DNA of 64,000 bases from Microglena sp. YARC (GCA_022414725.1 CM039462.1:53828534-53892533), one strand, 5' to 3'. Shown: positions 35,601-45,569, counted from the stretch's first letter. Notes: generated by a model not told the origin, from the letters alone. Program-made: numbers and translations.

Positions 35601-37142
35601 CAAAACCACCACCACTTATTTTCATCTGCAGGGCTGTATCTCGGTGGATGTTGATGTGCCTGCCCCCTTTAGCCTCATGCCCTCCCAAGCTATTGAAGCA
35701 GTCGGCAATACAGCTCTGGCGCTCACTACTCAGCTCATTATTGTAAGTTTGTTGTTTGGTGGTTGTACCCAGTGCAAGTTTGTTATTTGGTGGTTGGACC
35801 CAGTGCAAGTTTGTTATTGGGTGGTAGGACCCAGTGCAAGTTTGTTATTAGGTGGTTGGACCCAGTGCAAGTTTGTTATTAAGTGGTTGGACCCAGTGCA
35901 AGTTTGTTATTGGGTGGTTGGACCCAGTGCAAGTTTGTTATTAGGTGGTAGGACCCAGTGCAAGTTTGTTGTTTGGTGGTTGGACCCAGTGCAAGTTTGT
36001 TATTAGGTGGTAGGACCCAGTGCAAGTTTGTTATTTGGTGGTTGGACCCAGTGCAAGTTTGTTATTGGGTGGTATGACCCAGTGCAAGTTTGTTATTTGG
36101 TGGTTGGACCCAGTGCAAGTTTGTTATTAGGTGGTTGGACCCAGTGCAAGTTTGTTATTGGGTGGTTGGACCCAGTGCAAGTTTGTTATTGGGTGGTTGG
36201 ACCCAGTGCAAGTTTGTTATTGGGTGGTAGGACCCAGTGCAAGTTTGTTATTTGGTGGTTGGACCCAGTGCAAGTTTGTTATTAGGTGGTTGGACCCAGT
36301 GCAAGTTTGTTATTGGGTGGTTGGACCCAGTGTAAGTTTGTTATTAGGTGGTTGGACCCAGTGCAAGTTTGTTATTTGGTGGTTGGACCCAGTGCAAGTT
36401 TGTTATTGGGTGGTTGGACCCAGTGCAAGTTTGTTATTGGGTGGTTGGACCCAGTTAAGGCAAAGAGGCTGGCCCCCTCAACCTCACGTCTCGTAGTAGT
36501 ACTGGCCCCTTCTTTTGATGTCATTTTTTATCCACCACCGATTTGCGTTTTCGCCCCAATTTCCGCTATAAAGATAAAAAAAATTGCCTTGCATTCTTTA
36601 TGCTATAAAAACGCTGTCCCTGGGAGAGGCCTAAAACCATCAAGCTAGAAAAGAAAAGAAAACTTCCAGATTTGAAAAATGGTAATACGGCGTACTGTAT
36701 ATTTAATTGTGTATTGATTCATCTCCCCATCGGGTGTTGGCCCAGTGCAAGCAATCAGGCTGGCCCCCTCAACCTCATGCCTCATTATATTTAGCGTACT
36801 ATTAATTTATAATAAAATGTACTATTTAATTCTGTTATGGGGTAGCCTTTGTTACATCTCTATGGAAAACTGTTTTGCCTTAGCAATACATGTTTGCAGT
36901 ACAGTATAGTACTCTGCTCATTCTCGGATTCTTCTGGGGGGCGGGAGCCCCCAGAGTCACCTCGTTGTCCATTTGTTGTGTTGTAGGCTCATAACCATGG
37001 CTTCGGTCCGCTGCACTCGATTTCGGTGCCACCTGTCCCTCCAGTAGCCAACATCCTCCGCCATTTTCCGCATCGCTTGCAACGCGCCTAGGACTAGTCA
37101 TTTCAGTACACCTGTGCAGTACACATTCGCCCCCCCCCCCCC

Positions 37143-37194
<52 letters not shown>

Positions 37195-38138
37195 ACTGCG
37201 TATACGGTAATCATGCATGTATGTTACAGTCCAGGGGTAGGCTAAAGATACTTGCCCAACCTTGATGGGAAGGGCCAAAAAGAAACCGCTTCGATGAACT
37301 GAACCCCAAACAATCGTTTTACCAACGGGGGGGCTGAGTTGGCACTTCAGTGATGCTTCAGTTCTACAATCAGAATAAATCGTCATCCCGCCCCTGGGTT
37401 AGATGACCAAATGGTACTGTTGCTCGTCAACCGGTGTTTGCATGTGTGAAACTGTCCTGCTATTCGCCCTACCCCTAGCCTCGCCCTGCCCCCGCCCTCG
37501 CCCTACCCCTGCCCTCACCCTACCCCTGCCCTCGCCCTACCCTCGCCCTACCCCCGCCCTACCCCCGCCCTCACCCTAGCCCCGCCCTCGCCCTACCCCT
37601 GCCCTCACCCTACCCCTGGGTTAGATGAACAAATGGTACTGTTGCCCTACAACCGGTGTTTGCATATGTAAAACTGTCCTGCTATTCGCCCTACCCCTGG
37701 CCTCGCCCTGCCCCTGCCCTCGCCCCACCCTCACCCTACCCCCGCCCTCGCCCCACCCCTGCCCTCACCCTACCCCTGGGTAACATGATCAAATGGCACT
37801 GTGGCTCATCAACCGGTGTTTGCATGTGTAAAACTGTCCTGCTATTCGCCCTACCCCTGCCCTCGCCCTACCCTCGCCCTGCCCTCACGCTGACCTCACG
37901 CTGCCCTGCCCTCACTGCCTACCCCTGCCCTCGCCCTGCCCTTGCCCTCGCCCTCGCCCTACCCCGCCCTCACCCAACCCCCGCCCTCACCCAACCCCCG
38001 CCCTCACCCTACCCCTGCATTATTGACATTGCCCTAATGCTCGCCACACCCCGATTGAATTTCAATTTGCAGAGCACTATCACCAACGTGCTTGTGAACG
38101 ACTACAACAAGTGGGCTGCCACCAGGATAAAGGCATAG
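24926..38138 (+). CDS. DUF1997-family protein, probably plastid-targeted
   Basis: Six exons join without frame conflict: 24926-25110, 29665-29868, 31472-31577, 32963-33022, 35632-35742 and 38073-38138, giving 243 residues and a TAG stop. Splice sites are GTAAGC, GTAAGT, GTGCGT, GTACGA and GTAAGT donors with AG acceptors. The first about 35 residues are rich in Ser, Ala, Lys and Arg with no acid, as in a chloroplast transit peptide. The C-terminal half shows the DUF1997 pattern: VDVDVPAPFSLMPSQAIEAV, then GN, then LVNDYNKWA. This family is found in cyanobacteria and plastid-bearing eukaryotes and its biochemical role is unknown to me. Introns of 0.5-4.6 kb are packed with copies of the gene's own exon edges. 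The first exon and promoter are duplicated upstream. Confidence 0.75.
26904..27057. mobile_element. hAT-like MITE, duplicate of 21208-21361
   Basis: Present through the 5.7-kb duplication, with the same flanks. Confidence 0.75.
27161..27359. mobile_element. hAT-like MITE, duplicate of 21465-21663
   Basis: Present through the 5.7-kb duplication; the right end reads GCCGTTCCCTA. Confidence 0.6.
28066..28315 (+). mobile_element. tRNA-derived SINE-like element, copy 2 (by segmental duplication)
   Basis: Same sequence as 22367-22615, with one extra G in the T-arm run. Confidence 0.6.
28555..28790 (+). mobile_element. Dispersed repeat with GGAGC-CCCCTTCTGGGGGGC stem, copy A
   Basis: A stem of Cs and Gs, then a GTTGTCCGTTTGTGCGACC-like block, ACACGTCAGCCAACTGTCTC, CTGGCTTTGGTCAGCTCC and TCCGCCATTTT. 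Related copies lie at 33031-33362, 36927-37110 and 58238-58400, with a truncated end at 22862-22881. No coding capacity; class unknown. Confidence 0.6.
29229..29664 (+). repeat. Echo array of the acceptor of DUF1997 exon 2
   Basis: Decayed copies of the exon start (GGCATCAACGTCTCCCCAGG region, giving readings such as QGINVCSSTSSP and YDQKTNVSPCTDS) begin at about 29229, 29333 and 29453. The functional copy begins at 29665. Two retain CACAG and one has lost it. Pyrimidine-rich CTCCCT repeats precede the real acceptor. Confidence 0.75.
29909..30292 (+). repeat. Echo array of the donor end of DUF1997 exon 2
   Basis: Copies at 29909-30025 and 30062-30179 reproduce the LTTPKLELFDIWLQP end of the exon, each followed by GTAAG. 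A third (about 30211-30292) is truncated. The functional exon end (29868) is upstream of all of them. Substitutions and small losses mark the copies as decayed. Confidence 0.8.
30360..31471 (+). repeat. Echo array of the acceptor of DUF1997 exon 3, with (CCTAA)n spacers
   Basis: CCCCAG|GTGCCGAGATCAGGTGG-like copies lie at about 30473, 30684, 30890, 31030, 31157 and 31320, then the functional one at 31472. Each copy holds about 40 exon bases (CRDQVVEVMAGDC), then CTGCTACTAATACTAATACT. Spacers are telomere-like CCTAA runs (30365-30430, 30548-30645 and shorter ones). Confidence 0.85.
31628..31990 (+). repeat. Echo array of the donor end of DUF1997 exon 3
   Basis: Four copies of GTGGAGGACTTGAAGTTTAACGATAGG...TTTCAATGTGCGTG at about 31631, 31730, 31827 and 31933 follow the true exon end (31577) at roughly 100-bp intervals. 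Each has intron sequence AGGAAACACAGTTTATTTGT attached. Later copies carry more changes. Confidence 0.85.
32030..32962 (+). repeat. Echo array of the acceptor of DUF1997 exon 4 with (ACTG)n spacers
   Basis: CCCTGTAG|ATCACCTTCTAG copies at about 32174, 32267, 32372, 32544 and 32724 precede the functional exon at 32963 (ATCACCTTCTTGG). All five echoes share a TAG stop in the exon frame where the functional exon has TTG. ACTG/ACTGACTGG tetranucleotide tracts separate them; their translation gives spurious Ser-Gln-Val repeats. Confidence 0.85.
33031..33362 (+). mobile_element. Dispersed GGGGGGCGGGAGCCCCC repeat, copy B
   Basis: Begins just after the exon 4 donor with GCGGAGCCCCCCTTTGTGGG and ends near CCTAGGACTTCAG. 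Matches 28555-28790 in order, with an internal ACTG-rich expansion at about 33175-33250. Confidence 0.6.
33570..33727. mobile_element. hAT-like MITE (158 bp), TSD TTTATATG
   Basis: TAGGGATAGGC at the left and GCCGGTCCCTA at the right, with TTTATATG at 33562-33569 and 33728-33735. A fragment of a related copy's right end abuts it at about 33530-33561. Confidence 0.8.
33764..33948. mobile_element. hAT-like MITE (185 bp), TSD CATATATC
   Basis: TAGGGAACGGC and GCCGACCCCTG termini are flanked by CATATATC on both sides (33756-33763, 33949-33956). Here the interior is built of AATATT palindromes instead of CATATG. Confidence 0.8.
34046..34230. mobile_element. Possible MITE with GGATGATTTGG inverted ends, copy 1
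   Basis: GGATGATTTGGG near 34062 and CCCAAATCATCC near 34210 face each other; the interior is rich in GAGAATTCTC-like palindromes. A relative lies at 38692-38918. Confidence 0.4.
34330..35631 (+). repeat. Echo array of the acceptor of DUF1997 exon 5
   Basis: TTTTCATCTGCAG|GGCTGTATCTCGGTGG copies start at 34450, 34640, 34764, 34973, 35397 and 35518; the complete exon starts at 35632. Echoes hold about 45 exon bases (GCISVDVDVPAPFSL) and then diverge into a shared CAAACATTGCACACATCACC. Spacers are (CAA/ACC)n. Several echoes are nearly perfect, including the acceptor. Confidence 0.9.
35743..36458 (+). repeat. 31-bp minisatellite seeded at the exon 5 donor
   Basis: About 23 units with core GGTTGGACCCAGTGCAAGT plus TTGTTATTNGGT. 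The first unit is the intron's own 5' splice site (GTAAGTTTGTT); nearly all later units read GCAAGTTTGTT. One unit near 36331 has GTAAG again. A long open frame through this array is an artefact of a repeat without stops. Confidence 0.9.
36927..37110 (+). mobile_element. Dispersed GGGGGGCGGGAGCCCCC repeat, copy C
   Basis: TTCTTCTGGGGGGCGGGAGC to CGCCTAGGACTAG, diverged but collinear with copies at 28555 and 33031. Confidence 0.55.
37130..37192. repeat. Poly-C followed by (CA)n
   Basis: Uninterrupted poly-C of about 28 bases then about 15 CA units. Confidence 0.9.
37397..38060. repeat. CCCTACCCCTGCCCTCG minisatellite with a longer interspersed unit
   Basis: Pyrimidine-rich 6-mer to 12-mer repeats interrupted by three copies of a block containing CAACCGGTGTTTGCATGTGT and ACTGTCCTGCTATTCGCC (about 37397, 37617 and 37776). 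It precedes the acceptor of the last DUF1997 exon. Confidence 0.85.
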
Positions 38139-38489
38139 ACTGCCTCCCCCCTATCATAGCCCGGCTATGTGGTCAGTGAAGGTGGGCATGGTGGAGAAGT
38201 CGAAGTGCCCCCCCCCCATCCCTACGGTGATGTGGTTGGTGAAGGTGGTCATGGTGGAGAGGTCCAAGTACCCCCACCCACCCCACCCCCACCCCCCCAG
38301 CATAGCCCGGATATGTGGTTAGTGAAGGTGGCCATGGTGGAGATGTCGAAGTGCCTCCCCCCATCCCCACGGTGATGTGGTTAGTGAAGGTGGCCATGGT
38401 GGGGATGTCGAAGTGACTCCATGCCTGAGCCATTGGAGGCATGGTTATGTTGCAAAGGCCCACTGCATGATCTACCTCCATGGATACCG

Positions 38490-38675
38490 GGGTACTTTGG
38501 AAGGACCCCAACTCTGCTGCCTCAGACGCAACCAATCGTATAACCTGCGTCCTGTGTCGCAACGCACCCTTCTTTCTGATCAACGCACCCTCCCCTGTTG
38601 CGTCCTGCGACGCAACGGACCCTTCAACGTTGCGTCTGTGAAGGAGGACGCAGCGTCCTGAACAACCCTGATGGA
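38490..38675 (+). mobile_element. GACGCAAC-palindrome MITE, copy 4
   Basis: Starts near GGACCCCAACTCTGCTGCC and ends GTCCTGAACAACCCTGATGG, with TGCGTCCTGCGACGCAAC inside. Confidence 0.6.
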
Positions 38676-38691
38676 TATCTCCATTCTATGC

Positions 38692-38918
38692 AGTTGTAGC
38701 AATTCAGGATGATTTGGATTCTGATTTGGATCCCATAGTTCGAAGTCTGTACCTCCACTTTTCCATGCAAAATTTCCGACAATCCTCATAAATTGTCAGA
38801 ATTCTCGATTCTCAGGCCCAAAAGCCTGAATTTTCGGGCCAAATTCTCAAGTTGAAGGTTCAAACTACGAAGTGATTCGAAAACCTAAATCCAAATCATC
38901 CACTGACTGGCTATTATG
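38692..38918. mobile_element. Possible MITE with GGATGATTTGGATT inverted ends, copy 2
   Basis: GGATGATTTGGATT near 38708 faces AATCCAAATCATCC near 38887. Related to the piece at 34046-34230. Confidence 0.45.
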
Positions 38919-39009
38919 CCATGATTGTGTTTGAAAGGCCCAAGGCATGACCTATCTCAATGGGGTTTACGTCGAAGGCATGATTGCGTTGGGAAGCCTG
39001 GCTGCAAGA

Positions 39010-39706
39010 CATCTGTCCCCAATTTATCCTATACATCTATTTCATTACGGCCTGATTGTGGAGTAAGTATATGTTCAACGTGTGAACGGTTATGATTGTT
39101 AGAACATGTGAACGGTTATGATTGTAACAACGATGTGATCAACTTATGATCATGTATTCATAATGACAAAACACTGTTGTGATCAGTATAACGGTGTTGG
39201 TAGGTGTACCAGTCGGCGGTTCCCCTCATCACGTGAGGTAGATTGTTTGCTGCTGAATTCTGGTCACTTCTTCCTTGCCCTCCTTTACCATCGCTGATTT
39301 TTTTTTTTTTGGCGAAAGCTTTTATTTATATCACCAATGCACGGGAAGATGACTTGTTGGTGCTGTATGTGTGTTAGATTGTTGGTTACTTGTTACGACA
39401 GATCAGATCAGGCACGAGGCACCTGTGTAAAATATGGAACGCCTTGTTAGTTTGTTTTTGTTTGATAACAAAGGTGGTGAAGTTCGATTCCTAAACGGCT
39501 TTTGTGTCCTGGACCTGGGATACTGGCGGTGCCGGTTTGATTGGTCGTGGGTCGGCACCTCCCGCCAACCTAAGGGCGCCTAATCTCCCATTCCGACTTC
39601 TGGAAAGGCTCTGCCACATCACATATTAACATATACAGTAGTCCTCTTTGTTTAAGACTAGTGCAGGGAAACCCACCCTTTAAGGTGAAAATCCATTTTG
39701 CCCCCC

Positions 39707-39738
<32 letters not shown>

Positions 39739-40932
39739 TCGAGGCGGAAATCCTTTTTGGCCCCCCACCCCCCCATCCCCACCCCCACCCCCACCCTTTG
39801 AGGCGAAAATCCTTTTTGCCCCCCCACCCACACCCCACACACACACCACCATCACCACAACAAAAACACAATTAGTCTATCAGCCTTCGAGCTACCGCGC
39901 TCTTGGCCGTGACCTTGGTTATACAGCTTCAGCCAGCAATTTGGCTGCTCGCCGTCTCAAGCAGTACAAAAATTACCAGGAAAATGTAAACGCGATCAAA
40001 TCTCTTCACTTACCGAGCTCGCAATCCGGGTTGTACAAGTAAAATACTGGGGACATTTATTTATTATTTGCAGATGGATTTTCAGCACTACATGAGCAGG
40101 ATAAGCGATCCAATCGGTACACCACACTCTTGAGAACATAATGCAATCACAGAAGTTTAGATAAGACATCTTAAAGACAGTTCCAGGCCCAGGAACTTTT
40201 GGGATGATTGAATTTGATTCTTACATGGTGTTCAGCCAACTCTGGGCTGTTCACCGTCTTTCATTTTTTCTTTTTCAATGCTAAGACCCCTCGTGCGATA
40301 TGGATAATAGCGCAGCTGGTTATTATCACAGAGACCGGGGAGCACACTAAACAGATTACCGGTCGACGCCTTTGAGCTGGCTGTCCCAATTTCCCACGGG
40401 CCACGCCCTGACTATTTAAGTCGAGACGAAGTGTTAGCAACGTAGCACGCGTGCTCCACTTCCGGATGCTTGGAAGACCCACCCAGGTGTTGTGTGTACT
40501 GGACTGGGCTTGGACTGGGCTTGTCCTCAGTCAATACCGGCCTGCTTATGACACCAAGGGGGGACTTACAATTGACAGACGGTGAACAGCGCAGAGTCGG
40601 CTTGAGAGCCGTGCGACAATTCTTCTTCTTCTGATGATGACGATGGAACTAGATGCAGTCTTATTCTTCCGCTGTTGCTGTGCCTGCACCACACCCTGAA
40701 GCGCGTCAACCAGTGCGAATGCGCGCATCCCTGTGGTGTATCCCACTCCAGTGTACTGGCCAGTGCCGGCCTTCAGTATCGCATCGTCCTGCGAGTCTGA
40801 GTCTGGGCGTACATCCTGCTGGCGGAAGCTGTACAGCTGTACAGTTCGGCAGCGGCGTCTTCAAATACTTAGCCCATTGTATGACTCGTCCTTTCTTCTC
40901 ATTGCATATACTTCCTCTCCATCAACTGCACC
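39010..40932. other. Intergenic region before eIF5A, no gene seen
   Basis: It holds a T-run (39298-39311), a poly-C/CA block (39700-39845) and two hairpin repeats (39923, 40232). The segment before the eIF5A ATG (about 40500-40932) should include its promoter and 5' leader. A GTACAGCTGTAC palindrome lies at about 40830. No TATA box is obvious. Confidence 0.5.
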
Positions 40933-43900
40933 ATGGCTGATCACGAGAACGAGACCTTCGACAACGTGCGTGTTCCAGGTTTATATAGATGGGTCGGCGG
41001 GGAGATTCTCATCCGGGCGGTTGCTCTTTTCAACGATGGGCGGTATATTGCGTGAACTGTATATACACGAGATCTTGCCTCGATTGCTTGTGGCGGATCA
41101 CCAGCAGTTCTCATCCAACCACCTGGTTGCTTTCTGCAAGCTGCCTTCAGGAAATCTTGCTGAAGTCGGGCAACGGCCGCTGCGTTAGCAGTTTCTGTTA
41201 ACTGCAATTGTGGAAGCTGACGTTGATCTGATTTTTCTTCCTTCCAGGCCGACTCCGGCGCTTCTCTGACCTACCCCCAGCAGGCCGGAACTATCCGTAA
41301 GGGTCACTACATTGTGATCAACGGGCACCCCTGCAAGGTGCGCGTGACTCGGATGTTTCAACTCGTGCCGAAAAGGCGTCTCGACGTTGCCGCATGGTCT
41401 ATGTCTTGTTGTGTCCCCTCCCAAGCCCCTTGTAGCCGACAGGGCAGCCCCGGATGCCACACGCTCGTCTTGTTGTAAGCCAGAGACCTACTGGCTTCGT
41501 GATTGGGTAACTCGGAGTGTCACTCTCCTGGACCTTATTTGCGGCTGTGAAACCAGTTTACGTGCCGTACCACTTAACCCCCCCCATCTTGAAGCTGCAT
41601 ATTACAGTATGCTTGGCCGCCCGTTGCTGTTCATCTGGTTGTGTAGTTCGGCCGAAAGATTGGAAGTAGCTAGTGGCCTCAGATTTCCACCTCATGGCAG
41701 CGACTGAGCAAGTCTTGCTTCTTCATATCTTTGCGCTCGCTCTGCCGAATTGGAAGTAATTCTGTTAGAGATCATAAGTTTGAAAATGTCCGACGTGCCC
41801 CCGGCAACCACCTTCTCCCAATATCTGACTTGTCATCCTTAGGAACATGTGTCTTGGCTCATGCCGTCCTTCCTCGACGTTGTTATCCACCACCACAGGG
41901 GCCAGACTCCCTTGGGTTAGCCTCCACTCATCCCCTACCTGCCCACTCCCCTTCCACCCCCCTGCCCAAATCCTTAATTGCCCCTCGGAACAGCCTCCCC
42001 ACCAGTTCATGACCTCTGGGCATCCATACCTTCGTCCAGCCTAGGTTGCCTCTCCCACTCGTCCCCCCACGCCCCTCCTTCCACACTCAATTGTCACATA
42101 TTCTGAAGTACCCCACCCTCCCCACCCCCAACCACAGTTAGAGATCACAAGTTTGAAAATGTTCGACGTGACCCCGGCACTCCCAACCACCTTACCTCTC
42201 CCACTCGTCCTCCCATGCCCCTCCTTGCATACTCAATTGTCACACATTCTGAAGTGCCCCCCCCCCACCCACCCACCCCACCCCAGCCGCCCCAGCCCTA
42301 CCTACCATTCTACATTCATACTCACACTCACACTCACACTCACACTCAACCCCACGTACTTCAGGTTGCTGACGTGTCTACCTCCAAGACTGGAAAGCAC
42401 GGTCACGCCAAGTGTCACTTTGTTGGCATTGATATCTTCACTGGAAAGAAGTACGAGTCTCTGGAGCCTTCTTCCCACAACTGTGATGTCCCCAACGTGT
42501 TCAGGACTGAGTACCTGTTGATCGACATCAACGACGAGGGCTTTGTAAGTACACTACAAGCAATGCAAAGGACGTGTGCACTCCATCCTTAAGATTATCT
42601 TGACTATTCAAGGTTGATTAATCAGCGTTGGACACGTCCCAACAAGTATGACTGTCTACGTGGGGCTGTAACATATATGTACATATATCAGTACAGTGGC
42701 CGTAGATACATGTCAGTATATGTACTGCCATTGTCCAAGGACACATTTCTGTGTTTCGTGTTACAGGGTGCGAACTGCAGTAGGGTTATGGACCGTCCAC
42801 CTCTTGGATGTCCACTCTGGGCAACACTCTTTCGTCTTCTCATCCACCTGCCTTTCTCTTCTCCCTCGAGCCCCCGTGTCCTACCTGCAGCTTTCGCATG
42901 GCTCCGAATTTGGGTTGATGGGTGATTTTGTTTGGCACTGCCTCCCGTGATTATGTGCACCGTGGGTGGTCACTGCTAACAGAGGGGGTACACCCTTTTA
43001 TTTGGCTTGAAATAAAAGCTTTTAGTCCTTCAAAAGTCAAATCCTATATCCTCTGAGACCAGGAAGCCAGCCTTATGTAAGAAGGAGGGCGTGTGGAAGA
43101 ACAAAGCACCCCATTAATGTGATCAATGGAGACAGGGTCGCCAGGCAATAAATTTCTTGAGATTGATCCATTCCCCTGGATTGGGTCAGAATGGTGCTGT
43201 GCCCCCCACCCCCACCCCTTAGACACACACCTGAACGTTAAACCCAACTAAAACCTGAACCCCAAAATGGTAATAATTCAATTCAAGCGGCCTAGTATTC
43301 TTGACTGTGGTGCCTTTCATTGATGCACAGTCCCTGCCACAGTACATCCATATTTCCCGGCAGTTGCACTATGTATGGTATGGCCCCATTGCAAGCACTA
43401 GGAATCGCCCATGCCGGTTCTTTATCTCTCTTTCCTTGCTCTGTTGACCGGCCACCCACTCTTTCCTTGCCCTGTTGACTGGCCACCCACTTGACCACCC
43501 ACCCACTGGTTTTTCTTGCCTTGCCCTGTCAACCAACCACTCCCGGCTGATCAGCCACCCACCTCACCGTCTCTACACCCACCCACCCACCCACTCGCTA
43601 GTTTCTCTTTCCTTTCCCTGTTAACCAGGCACACGCAGCTGACCAGCCACTCATCTTTCAACCTACCCATCTCTCCACCTACCCACCTACTTGACCACCC
43701 ACTAATTTATCTTTCCTTACCCTGTAAGCACTTGACCAGCCACTTCCAAATCACTGTTATTTGATCACCCACCTCCAGCCACCCACTCCTCAATTGACTA
43801 CCCACCCACTCGACCACTAAACTAACTAATTTCTCTTTCTTTGCTCTTCAAACACTCTGCCAGACACTTCTCCAATCACTGTGATTTTACCACCTTGGTC

Positions 43901-45550
43901 CACCCACCTTCCATGAACCACCCACCAACTTAACCACTTATCATAAGCAGCGCAATCCAACACAACATACGCCAACACTAAGGAACTTAACGTAGCACAA
44001 TCTAACGCAACCAAACACCAAGCAACCAAATTCAAACTTACCCAACCCACCCACTCATTTCTCTTTCCTTGCCCTGTAACCCAGTCCTTCCTGATGGAGA
44101 AGAACAGCACCATGGAGGAGAACCACACATTTCTCTTTTCGTGCCCTGCCCACCCACCTCCCCACTTGACCACCCACCCACCTTGTCATTGATCCCACCC
44201 ACTCATTTCTCTTCCTGTACTGTGGAACCGAGGTCTTCCTGATGGAGGAGAACGGCACCACCAACCACTTAAGTATCTTGTCTTGCTCTGTGAACTGGTC
44301 AGCCACCTCCCCACTTGACCACCCACCCACCTCTTCAATGACCCCACCCACTCGTTTCTCTTTCCTTGCTCTGTAACCCAGGTCTACCTGGCGGAAAATA
44401 ACGGCATCACCACCCACTTATTTATTTGTTCTTGCTCTGTGGACTGGCCACCCACCTCCCCACTTGACCACCCATCCACCTCGTCATTGACCCCACCCAC
44501 TCATTTCTCTTTCCTCGCTCTGCAACCCAGGTCTCCCTGATGGAGGAGAACGGCACCACCCGCGATGACCTGGCCCTGCCCAGCGGAACTGAGGAGAACG
44601 ACAAGCTGGCCAAGTTGGTGCAGTCTGACTTTGATGAGGGCAAGGAGCTCAATGTCACTATCACCAAGGTATGTTGATGGATTGACAGTGATGGTGGAGG
44701 TGGTGTTGGTAAGAGAGAGTGGTCTCTGACTGTGGTGGTGAGCGCTCTACCTGGTACATGGTGTCGAAGCTGGTTTAGGTACAGAGATGTATACATGCAG
44801 TGTTGCAGAACTACACATAAGTACATGAAAACATGCACACACAGGCACCAAGTACATATAGGTGTTAGAGCAAAAGTACAAGCTGGTACTGGTGCGCAAA
44901 CACTGTAGGTACACTGGAAGCACAAAGCATATTCTCATTGCATGAAACAACCAGCTCCCCTCTCCCCATCAGCCTCAATGCCTTCTCCTCGACCCTCCTC
45001 CTGCACTCTCCCCCTCCCCTCCCCTCATCAGCCCCATGCTTTCTCCCCCCCCCCTTCCCTCTCCCCATCAGCTTCAATGCCTTCTCCTCGACCCTCCTCC
45101 TCCACTCTCCCCCTCCCCACACCTCCCCACACCAGCCCCATGCTTTCTCCCCCCTTCCCCCCCCCCCCCCCTCTCCCCATCAGCCTCAATGCCTTCTCAT
45201 CGCGTCTCCTCCTTCACTCTCCACCTCCGCCTCCGCTCCCCACCAGCCCCAATGCCTTCTCCTCGACTCTCCTCCTGCACTCTCCCCCATCCCTCCCCTC
45301 CCCTCATCAGCACCATGCTTTCTCCCCCCTCTTCCCCCCCCCCCCCCCCCCCCCCCCCCTCTCTCTCTCTCACACTCCACCCTCCTCCCCATTGGTAAAA
45401 TAGCCCCAACACGTAGACCAGTAGATTTTCGTTGTCATTCTACCATTGCCCAGTAGCCTCAATGCCAACTCCCCTCCTATTTTTTGCTTCCTGCAGGCCA
45501 TGGGGACTGAGATGATGTCCTCCTCCAAGGTCCAGCTGGGCGCCAAGTAG
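40933..45550 (+). CDS. Eukaryotic translation initiation factor 5A (eIF5A)
   Basis: Five exons join in phase 0: 40933-40965, 41248-41337, 42365-42544, 44531-44668 and 45497-45550 (TAG), giving 164 residues, normal for eIF5A. It binds the ribosome and promotes peptide-bond formation at difficult sequences, and needs hypusine. The hypusine loop [12 protein letters not shown] is intact with the modified Lys at residue 52. Other landmarks are [30 protein letters not shown] and the OB-fold end. Donors are GTGCGT, GTGCGC, GTAAGT and GTATGT. ATG at 40933 sits in CACCATGGC and is the only in-frame start in that exon. Intron 3 (2 kb) and intron 4 (0.8 kb) carry copies of the following exon edge or acceptor region. 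Confidence 0.95.
41340..42364 (+). repeat. eIF5A intron 2 with a duplicated internal unit
   Basis: A block TAGAGATCACAAGTTTGAAAATGT...CCCCGGCA occurs at about 41765 and 42140, and a CCTCTCCCACTCGTCC...CACACTCAATTGTCACA block at about 42050 and 42196. (ACTCAC)n lies before the acceptor. The first block faintly resembles exon 1 around GATCACGAG, too weakly to call an echo. Confidence 0.55.
43290..44530 (+). repeat. Echo array of the acceptor of eIF5A exon 4
   Basis: Copies of CAG|GTCTCCCTGATGGAGGAGAA begin at about 44085, 44233 and 44382 before the functional exon at 44531, a spacing of 148-149 bp each time. Each copy carries about 30 exon bases and a CCCACTCATTTCTCTTTCC intron end. Earlier degraded units with TTTCCTTGCCCTGTT and CCACCCAC extend back to about 43430. 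Confidence 0.9.
44942..45496 (+). repeat. Pyrimidine-rich repeat array before the eIF5A exon 5 acceptor
   Basis: CATCAGCCTCAATGCCTTCT-type units occur near 44968, 45068, 45180 and 45243, with alternate CATCAGCCCCATGCTTTCTC units and poly-C/CT runs. The final unit (AGCCTCAATGCC at 45456) leads to the true CTGCAG acceptor. Here mainly the intron side is repeated. Confidence 0.75.
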
Positions 45551-45569
45551 TTCAATTAATGAGTATTCA

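Larger units (their letters stand above)
38139..39010 (+). repeat. 3'-flank repeat array of the DUF1997 gene
   Basis: Units of GATGTGGTTAGTGAAGGTGG...CATGGTGGAGATGTCGAAGTG recur four times from 38167 to 38415. A second unit (CATGATTGTGTTTGAAAGGCC...CATGACCTATCTC) occurs near 38440, 38920 and 38976. MITEs interrupt the array. No coding content. Confidence 0.65.

Noticed and set aside
35536..36496. Open frames with repeated WTQCKFVI / VVGPSASLLLGG
   Set aside because: The 31-bp minisatellite is read in different frames; it follows the donor of exon 5 and is intron.
40653..41207. Open frames overlapping eIF5A exon 1 and intron 1
   Set aside because: They are out of frame with the eIF5A start and cross its donor; no family resemblance.
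41765..42190. Echo of eIF5A exon 1 ([14 protein letters not shown] reading)
   Set aside because: Similarity to GATCACGAG...GACAACGTGCG is too short and the two copies lie far from the exon edge; recorded only as an intron repeat.
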